Shown here: piece after piece, positions 56,069-64,000 of the stretch
Layout of the letters: each line of letters begins with the position of its first letter
How positions within the stretch are numbered: the stretch's first letter is position 1
Source: Akebia trifoliata
Lineage: Eukaryota > Streptophyta > Magnoliopsida > Ranunculales > Lardizabalaceae
Assembly (NCBI GenBank): GCA_017979445.1
Contig: CM030710.1
Coordinates: 18,152,248-18,216,247, forward strand
Direction: 5' to 3'
Length of the DNA stretch: 64,000 nt
The notes under the pieces: generated by a model
Database searches by the model: none
The model's input: the letters and a program-made list of their open reading frames with translations, nothing else
Told to the model about the DNA's origin: nothing
Translations under genes and position numbers: made by a program

Positions 56069-57234
56069 AAATTGGTAGGGCAATTCTTTATCAGTAATGG
56101 CATTCTATACAAGAAATCGCACCACGAGATCTTACTTCAGTGTGTGGTAGAAATAGAAGTAAAACGATTAATCGAAATTGTACATGATGGGGTCTGTGGA
56201 CCTCACATGAATGGTCATATGCTAGCAAAGAAGATTATGCGGATGGGGTACTATTGGTCGACAATGGAGAGTAACTGCTATCAGCATGTCCATAAATGCC
56301 ATCTATGCCAGATATATGCCAACAAGATCAATGCTCTGCCATCAGAATTGCATAATATGACTACTCCTTGGCCCTTCTCACTCTGGGGAATGGATGTCAT
56401 CTGGCTAATCTCACCTAAAGCTGCAAATGGGCATCGCTTCATCTTAGTGGCTATCGACTACTTCACCAAGTGGGTAGAAGCTACTTCATACGCCAACATT
56501 ACCAAAAGTAACGTCCTGAAGTTTGTCAAGAACAACATTGTCTGCAGATATGGGCTTTCTAGCGGACTAGTGACCGATAATGCCAAGAACTTCAAGAACA
56601 AAGACATGGTCAAAATGTGCGAAGCTTTCCAGATCACTCATCACAACTCTGTACCTTACAGACCTAAGATGAATGGAGCAGTCGAGGCAGCCAACAACAA
56701 CATCAAGAAGATCATTGAGAAAATGGCGTTACGTACAAAGATTGGCACGACATGTTGCCTTTCGCACTTCACGCCTATCGAACCTCGTTCAAGACCTCGA
56801 CTGGGGCAACTCCATATTTACTAGTCTACGTAATGGAAGCGGTTTTACCTGTGGAGGTCGAGATCCCTTCCCTCCGGATCTTAAAATAAATAGAGTTGGA
56901 TGAAGCTAAATGGATTAAAGCACGGTTTGACCAGTTAAATCTAATCGAAGAAAAACGTCTTACAGCCATCTGCCATGGAAATATCTATCAACGACGAATA
57001 GCCCGTGCCTACAACAAGAAAGTCAAGCCTTGGGATTTCTCGCCAGGAGACTTTGTTCTGAAGAAAATTCTGCCAATCCAAGAAGACGCTAGAGGAAAGT
57101 TTCGACCGAATTATGACGGACCATTTATCGTGAAAAAGGTGATGACAGGAGGAGCTCTGATCCTTACGGAGATGGACAGACAAGTCTTCCAGCAACCGAT
57201 CAATGCTTACACTATCAAGAAGTACTACGCCTAG
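56069..57234 (+). pseudogene. Integrase of Tat-3
   Basis: The N-terminal zinc-binding region has HDGVCGPHMNGH and HKCHLCQ. The catalytic core has D in WGMDVIW, D in VTDNAKNF and E in GAVEAANN, with exactly 35 residues between the last two. One base is lost near 56738, so the next part (WHDMLPFALHAYRTS, GATPYLLVY, EAVLPVEVE) is read in another frame, with one stop at about 56887. From 56896 an open piece gives the C terminus: DEAKWIKARFDQLN, RRIARAYNKKVKPWDF, and KKYYA with stop at 57232-57234. Integrase inserts element DNA into chromosomes. Confidence 0.88.
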
Positions 57235-58623
57235 GAACTGATCCTGAGACGACGAAAGGCCATCTTTTATATCCTGAACAAATTAACTAACCCTAGTCAA
57301 CCCTTTTGAGCCATCACGTTCATTCCATAACCTAAGATCGGGGTAAGTCAAAAAAAAAAAAAACAAGGAAAAAGAGACAAAAGAAAAGAAAATCAAAGAG
57401 AAAATCATAACTATCAAAATACTCCTAGCCCGCATGAGGATAAACTGTGAACGGCTAAAAATACAAAAAAAATCAAAAAAGTCAAAAACTCGGACACTTG
57501 ATCTGAGCTCGATCCAAATCTCCAGCCTAAACAAGTTCGAGAGACGCTGTGAGGAGACATAGGTCACCTTTTCCAAAAAAAAATAAATTAGTCCCATGTC
57601 TAAATCATTTTAAATACATCTAGACCTTAACCTTTTTGTAACCTTCCACTACCATAAGCCTAAGCCACCGTTTCATCCCGACAAAAGTCCTTTTTGATCA
57701 GGAAAAGTTCTAAGGCAACATAATGACAGCACCAATGATCTTACAACTTGGTCCGAACCTCCAAAGTCTTATTAGTCGTTGGAAGACTCGAGAGGGGAAT
57801 CCAGGTCGGATATTCGAAAAAAAAAGAGTACTCGAAGTGTAGAGTAACCGATCTCGCGGCTCAACTTGAGTTGCCGAACCACGAATAGTTGTCAGCAGAC
57901 TCGAGAAGGGAATCCAGATCTATTACTCAAGAAAGAGTGCCACTACAAGAGTAGAGTCGCCGATCTCGCAGCTCAACTTGAGTCACCAAGCCACAAAGAC
58001 ACAGAGACTCCGAGCATAACTGTAATGTAAAAATCTAAAAATACAAGCATAGTCTGAAAGGGCATAGTGAAAATCCGAAAGGGCGCTATGAGTAAAAGAA
58101 TCAGACTATGACGAGATTAAAGTCACCGACATGATGAAAATCCCAAAAGAGACGTCGATACGCAAAAATGTGAAAATCGGGTCCGGTGAAAACCGTAATT
58201 GGCACCAGGGGCAATAAGGCTAAACAAAAAAAAATAAAAAAAAAATTCAAAAAATCAAAAATCAAAAAAATCAAAAAAAAAAACCAAAAAAATCAAAAAT
58301 CGAAAATATCAGAAATTTTCAAAATCCTTTCGAGTTACATTCAATTTCAATTTGTTAAAACACGACCAAGAAATACCCAAATTTCAAAATCACCAAATCT
58401 TCATCAAAACCAAGGTCTCACACAGCTCCGCGCCATCCAGACCAAGGAATCAATAAGGTAACTCTGTCAGACCCCGTGCTTGAGTAACCATTTTCTATAA
58501 AAGTCATCAATTCGACCAGTAATTTGAAGTCGTGTTTTACAAATTTTCGTCTGGCCCGTACAAATAGGGGTTTAATCTATTCTTTACAGTTCTTTGCATG
58601 CAATTCCTGCAAAGAAGGGTAGT
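57235..58623 (+). other. Tat-3 3' UTR and polypurine tract
   Basis: Non-coding. A-runs occur at 57348-57362 and 58225-58310. Worn repeats (gactcgagaggggaatccag) lie at 57780-57920. The nested hairpin is at 58048-58110; the inner stem CATAGTG/CGCTATG has one G-U pair. It ends with the purine tract gcaaagaagggtagt before the LTR. Confidence 0.75.
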
Positions 58624-60924
58624 TGTAGACACCCCAATTTAAACGGGCCCTCACTCGAAAAGGCCCGAAAATAGTGATTTTTCGATAAATTTGACCAACG
58701 GGCCTCGAAGGCCAGAAGCATTAAAATGTGACATTCTAGCCAAAATCGGAGCCTCTAACACCTCTCAATGGGTTAATAGGTCTACCAAAGGGACCCAGCA
58801 AGCTCACATCTACCCCGCTCTATGAAAAATGTCAGTTTTCCAACAAAATAGGCCGACGGGCCTCTAAGGCCCAAAACATTAAAAAATGGCAATTTTGATT
58901 GAATCAAGATTCCTAAGACCTCCCAATAGTCTAGGGGACCCACCAAGGGGATTTGAATAACCCTACATCTCCCCAACCCTCACTGCTCCACTCTTGCATC
59001 CCAAATACTCAATTTTTAAGCAAATTCTCCAACGGGCCCAAAATGCCCAAATTGCCAAGCACGTGGCATTTTTGATCAAATCGACAACCACAAAAATCTC
59101 AAAAAAGTTAATAAATTAAAAAATAAGAGACTTGAGATGCCAACCCATCATTCACCTTCCACCACTCCACCTCAAAACCCACAAACACCGTAAGCCCATG
59201 CAAGGCCCATAAACCCTTAACCCTCTCCTAAACCAATTTTCCACTTTACACCATAACCTAAGATTAACTCCATGTCATCTAAACCCTAACGCCTACCTTC
59301 CCTCAAATATCCAATCCAAAATAAATCCTAACCAAGCCAAAATGACCCACAACCCTCCTATACCCAAGCCCAACACTTGAAAGCCCATAAACTTATCCAA
59401 TTCATTATCCAATCTACTACCCTAACCCATCAACTCTTACCCACATCAACCAATCACCCTCTCTACATCACAAGATGACACATGTCATCACCACCCTTCA
59501 CCTCCCTCATCTAATCACCTACCTCAATCATCATTCTCTAAAAAAAATCAACCAAACACATCACTTCCCTCCAAAATTACCTTAACCCATACCCTACCCT
59601 AACCTAACCTATCCCCATTCTCCAACCAACCACATCACAACCCATACCCAACACACCTTAATCTATCATCCTTCTTTAACATCAACAACCACCCACATCA
59701 CAACCCATCATTTTCCTTAAAACACTCCCATGAAATCACCTCAACCCATACTTCCCTCATCATCAACCAACTAACCCACACTCTTCTCTCTAATCAAACA
59801 ACACCCATCAACCAATCAACCAATCTTATCACCTCACCCTCTCACCATGATTGTCACATGGCATCATCCTCTTTCTCCTCCCAAAAACCAACCTTCTAAC
59901 CCCTTACACAAACCATTCTCCTAAATCTACACACCTCACCTCTTCAACCAACCTAACACTCCTCCTCTAAACTACCCTCTTACACCCCCACTCCCCCCAT
60001 CAACTACCACTCATCTCATCCCACCAAAACACTTTACCCAAATGAATTTGGGTAGGATCCAACCCATTTAGAAATAAACCTCACCCATTTTCACTCATTA
60101 CACATTTACCGTTCATTCCACTTTAAATTTCACACCTTTCATTCCTAAAACCCATGCCATTTTCTATTCTCTCAACCTTTAACCGCATTATACCCCTCAA
60201 ACCCTCCTCCAAACATTATAAATATCCATCCCCTCATCCCAAAAATGGTTACCAAGTCTCACAAGAAAAAAACAAGTTTTCTCTACTTATCTCTACTTAT
60301 CTCTACTACTCTCTCATACCACCCTAAAAAAAAGAATAATTTCTCTCATACTCCACTAAGGACCTAAGAAGGATAGAAAAAGAAGAAGAAGAAAGAAAAA
60401 AAAGAGAACCTTGAAGATACAAGGTGGGTTTGTAGTATACCCCCCCTCCCACTCTCTCTATCCTCTCCTCCTCTCTCTTTTAAAATCCCATCCTTCCCCT
60501 TTTTATTTTATTTTAAATGAATGGCCTTTAAGGCTTAGATTTACAAGGATCATCTTCATCAATGAGATGATCCTATGATCGAGCCAAAAATAAATCCCAT
60601 CTAGGGTACAAATGCACCCACGTGACACCTTTTTTTTATTATTTATTTTAAATCAAAAGGACCGAGTTATGTAGGGGTTACCATCGCTTGGCGGGGAGAA
60701 AATGGTGCCTAACCCCTTTCCTTTTCTCCAACTGAGCCACTTACCCAAATCCCTAGGTTCGATTAGATTAGTCCCTTATCCATCTCGAGTCACTAATGCC
60801 AAAAATGTCATTTTTTAAAAAATGTATATCGGGTGACCATTCACACCCATTTCCAACTTGAATGGTAGCGATTCCAAACCATCGTAGATGTGGCCGTCCT
60901 AATGACGAAAATCACGTGTCTATA
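58624..60924 (+). repeat. 3' LTR of Tat-3
   Basis: About 2.3 kb, aligned to 41452-43703 with scattered substitutions and small indels, including an extra ctaccctaacctaac segment near 59590. TATA at 60217-60224. The R-U5 hairpin and the GGTGGCGACTCC motif (here ggtagcgattcc, 60863-60874) are partly worn. Confidence 0.88.
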
Positions 60925-61260
60925 GTGCCTACAAACTTAGGTTCAAGTCCGAGAAGCGAGACTCCAACTTTTTGAATCATAGGATGAATAAGTTTTTTAA
61001 AGTGCCTATAAACCTTAGTTCGAGTCTGAGAAACGAGACTCCAATTTTAATAGGATTATTTAAGTTCCTGTAAATCTTAGCCAGAGTCTGAGAAATGATA
61101 CTCCAACTTTGTTTGAATCATAGAATGAATTAACATGATTGTTTAAGTTTCTTAGTCCGAGAAGCGTGGTTACAATAAGCTCGAGTCCAATAAACGAGAC
61201 TCAAACTTTTTTGAACTCTAAAAAAGAATTCAAATAGGATTTAACGAAATTCCTACAATG
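60925..61260 (+). repeat. Worn tandem repeat in Tat-2 3' region
   Basis: About four copies of a 62-85 bp unit containing (g)agtc(c/t)gagaa(g/a)cgagactccaa, resuming Tat-2 sequence right of Tat-3. Confidence 0.75.
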
Positions 61261-61664
61261 TTATGACTCCAACTACCTCATTGTTCAACCTTGCCATTAT
61301 TGCTTTCGTTGCATAAGCACATTCCAAATTTGAATCATTGTTGTTAGTGAGAGAAGATCTCTAGGACCTGACATATTTTACTCAGTAATCATCACACCAT
61401 TGCACACACTTGCACTTTTGCATTAGTTAAGGAGAATTTTTTAAAATTCAAGAATCTGACACTGTCAGTGAAAGTTCTGGCTCGATGACCTGACAATCTT
61501 TTAGTTCGGGGAGAGTTTTACGCTCAAGGATCCAAAAACCCAAACGAATTGCTAAATCAGGCTGCAAAATGAACTGCCACTAGCTTGGCATTCGAATATC
61601 GCACAATCTATCAAACTAGATTTACAATCTAATTTGCTTCAACCCTTTGCCAAAGAGGGGCATT
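61261..61664 (+). other. Tat-2 3' end with polypurine tract
   Basis: Non-coding. 61400-61664 matches Tat-1 23345-23612 and ends in the purine tract caaagaggggcat before the LTR. Confidence 0.75.
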
Positions 61665-63437
61665 TGTAGATACACCATTTTTGCACTTGCCTGATTAATC
61701 AACTCGTCAACTTGATCGCAACGGTTCCCAATGATGGATGTTTATTCTAATGCTTTATTTTGTTACCAGATATGTTTCACAAATCGGGATGAGGTATCTC
61801 GTACTGACAAAACTATATAAACTATGCTACGCTAGGAAAATATGACCCTAGAAACATAAAAATCATCATCTTACAGACAAAAAAAAGCTTTACGATAAAA
61901 ATCACTAAAAAATGATCAAATTATCAAAGTACCCCTAACATCAAAACAACCCTAGAGCCTACATTACGCTTAGGAAAATCCTGTCAAACACATAAAACAA
62001 CAAATCGAAATCAAATAAATCATTTCGCCAATTTTCACAAAATTTGATAAAATTATGAAAATACCCCTAAAAAAGTTCACTACCATTTCGCACAAAAAAT
62101 TTCATAAATGATACAAACCAATATTCCCACTGAATTCCTTACGAAAAATCTATTTTAAAACATTCTGGAATATCAAAAACTGACTTGAAACGCAAAAGTT
62201 CTCTTCAGGGGCAAAATAATAATTTTTCAATTAAAAAAATTAAAATTTTGAAATTAATTGATAAAACATTAAATAATGTAAAGTGAAACATTAATAAAAT
62301 TAATTTAAAATTTTGAACAAAAAAAATCGATCAATCAGGCTCTCAGGCAAAATTGTTGATGGTTGTCCAAATATTTATTAAAGAACCCCTCCATTTGGAG
62401 GCCCAAAGAATTAAAGATATCATAAAGAGGGGTTCTCCAAAAAATTAAAGTCAATCAAGTAAGACTAAAATTAAAATTAAAGTCAATCAAGTAAGACTAA
62501 AGTCAAAATAAAAGTCAATCAAGTAAGACTAAAGTAAAAAAATAAAAGTCAATCAAGTAAGACTAAAGTCAAAATAAAAGTCAATCAAGTAGGAATAAAG
62601 TCAAAATAAAAGTCAATCAAGTAAGACTAAAGTCAAAAAATAAAAAGTCAATCAAGTAAGACTAATGTCAAAATAAAAGTCAATCAAGTAAGACTAAAGT
62701 CAAAATCTTAAAGTCAATCAAGTAAGACTAAAGTCAAAATCTTAAAGTCAATCAAGTGAGACTAAAAGATAACTCTACCTAAAACAATTCTAATTAAACA
62801 CTAACTCTATTAAAACAAGCACTTAAAAAAATCTATAAATAGGGGTCTTTACAACCTATTTTCGTATATAAAAAAAATCCTAAGAGAAGAAGGTCAAAAA
62901 GCCTCCCTAGCCTCCCATAAACCCTAATTTTGAAGTCCCAACTCCTTACTTAATACCCATACTTCGATTTTAGCTCGAAAAATACCTAGAAGCCTTTCAA
63001 AAACACCCAGAAATCCATAAACAAATCCGAAGAATCCAGATCTAAGAAAGAGATACCTCGCCTTGGAGATCAGAAATCAGATCCGGAGACAGAACGAAGC
63101 GAGGAGTACTGTATAAGGAGCGATTTTATCAGATCTGAGGGAATAGAATCGTTGCGTTCGAAGGTAAAATTCTTTTATTTTTTTATCTAGGTCTTTTTGT
63201 TAGCAATGTAGCTTTATTTAAGATAAGTAGAGACCGACATTGGCCGGGCGAGGTTGGTGCCTTACACCTTCTAACCCCATAACGTGATCCCCAGACCTAT
63301 ATTTTTTGCAATAGATTAGTTGATTTATCCGTTTAGAGTCGATGTTCGATTCCTAGACCGTAATAACTAGGTGGCGACTCCCAAACCTCAAAGGTCAAAA
63401 TCAAATCCTCGCACCCCGCGGATCGATGGCACTTTCA
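61665..63437 (+). repeat. 3' LTR of Tat-2
   Basis: 1773 bp. U3 has ten copies of the unit of about 31 bp that occurs six times in the 5' LTR, while a segment like 32480-32620 of the 5' LTR is missing. TATA at 62834-62841. The hairpin is worn (aggttggtgccttacacctt). Motif GGTGGCGACTCC at 63370-63381. Confidence 0.93.
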
Positions 63438-63442
63438 GCCCT

Positions 63443-64000
63443 GCCAAACGCTAACACAAATCCCAAGGCCAGATTCCAAGGTATTAGGTGGTACCTGAAA
63501 ATTTGGGCATGGCTCCCTCTGTTTATGTTAGTGTTCCACGGAATTCGAAAACCTAATAATCCAAAATATAACAAATCCGGTATATAAAATGATGCGAACA
63601 CGAGAGCCTACGATGAAAATCACTCCTCAATGCGTAGTCCTACTACAAACACCCTTATACTAATACTACTTCTCAAATCACATCAAACATTTATTCCCAA
63701 TACACCAATATTTCTACATTTGACTCCATATTTCATGTTTTGCTTACCTTGATATCTCTTCAAGGCTTTTATCATAATCTTTGTGATTTAAAAACCTTAA
63801 TCACGAGGGTAACTCTTACATCAAACAAATTGTTTCACGATTAAATCACGCGTAAAAGGTCTGACAAATCCCTGCATTAATTAATTACTACTGCAATATC
63901 ATTGTAATGTCAATTAATCCTTATTCATAGAATTTTATTTTGTCTAAGTCATACATTTTTTTTTTTTGCTTATCATCCAATATTGATATTACCACCATTA
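63443..64000 (-). repeat. Reversed LTR end of another outer gypsy-type element
   Basis: On the minus strand the last 110 bp resemble the end of the LTR at 28738-28847 (both with ccttgggattt or cattgggattt, then tgtgttag(c/t)gtt). Further in, 63605-63868 resembles 133-402 inverted. No coding capacity. It continues beyond the window. Confidence 0.65.

Larger units (their letters stand above)
41452..60924 (+). mobile_element. Tat-3: Tat-lineage gypsy retrotransposon, domain-complete but inactivated
   Basis: LTRs at 41452-43703 and 58624-60924 start TGTAGACACCCC and end near TGTCTA. An Arg-type primer site follows the first LTR. The domain order gag, protease, G-patch, RT, RNase H, second (archaeal-type) RNase H, integrase is diagnostic of the Tat lineage. 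Gag is split by two solo LTRs. Most pol damage is in-frame stop codons plus one frameshift. Its left LTR is shared with the truncated copy, so no left target duplication can be read. Confidence 0.88.
31506..63437 (+). mobile_element. Tat-2: Tat/Ogre-type LTR retrotransposon with nested Tat-3, 31.9 kb
   Basis: LTRs at 31506-33293 and 61665-63437 start TGTAGAnAC and end (C)ACTTTCA or GCTTTCA. A perfect 5-bp duplication, gccct, flanks them. LTRs and leader are related to Tat-1. The LTRs are clearly diverged from each other with several indels, so Tat-2 is older than Tat-1. Gag is present but broken, and pol is reduced to a short piece before RT. The interior is filled by Tat-3 and its partial tandem copy. 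Confidence 0.93.

Noticed and set aside
1..64000. rRNA, tRNA or intact host genes
   Set aside because: I looked for cloverleaf-like and rRNA-like sequence and for host exons outside mobile elements and found none I could support.

Overview
This window is a block of nested plant transposable elements. I see no intact host gene. A flowering-plant nuclear genome is indicated by Tat/Ogre-type Ty3/gypsy LTR retrotransposons, an En/Spm (CACTA) transposon with spliced TNP2 and TNPA-type genes, and captured exon fragments of plant genes (ferritin, kinesin-14, oligoribonuclease and others). The species cannot be named from the sequence. Many calls rest on reading repeats and protein motifs by eye; family names come from known domain order.

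Layout. The outer layer is an old TGTAACACCC-type gypsy element: 1-702, resuming at 25357-28847 with a 3.4 kb LTR. Tat-1 (703-25356, TSD ggtgg) is inserted in it. Tat-1 has nearly identical 1.74 kb LTRs and an Arg-type primer binding site, but almost all of gag-pol is gone. Its leader holds a piece of a host oligoribonuclease gene, and a 13 kb CACTA transposon (Spm-1, 3169-16182, TSD tct) is inserted in the CT tract of that piece. Spm-1 has two genes whose predicted exons join without a stop (1126 and 380 codons), followed by captured exons of a sugar transporter, a kinesin-14 and a ferritin. A Mutator-like MITE (13651-13872, TSD ttaataaat) sits in a ferritin intron.

From 28848 to 31494 lies a reversed, decayed Tat pol fragment that abuts the end of a reversed LTR (31495-31505, continuing at 63443-64000). 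Tat-2 (31506-63437, TSD gccct) is inserted in that LTR. Tat-2 carries a fragment that looks like an RbBP5-like WD-repeat gene in its leader, a decayed gag, a stub of pol, and then Tat-3. Tat-3 (41452-60924) is a different Tat family with complete domain order: gag, protease, G-patch, RT, RNase H, second RNase H, integrase. A truncated tandem copy to its left (39937-41451) shares its first LTR. The Tat-3 gag is split by two solo LTRs (47064-48295 and 48426-50507).

How the parts work together. Tat-1 and Tat-2 lack enzymes and would have needed a partner in trans. Spm-1 encodes both proteins expected of an autonomous CACTA element. The most notable unexplained signals are RNA-like hairpins shared between Tat families, in which the loop is constant and the stem changes on both sides: one in the R-U5 part of the LTRs and one in the 3' untranslated region. 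A near-copy of the primer binding site core also recurs inside every Tat LTR.
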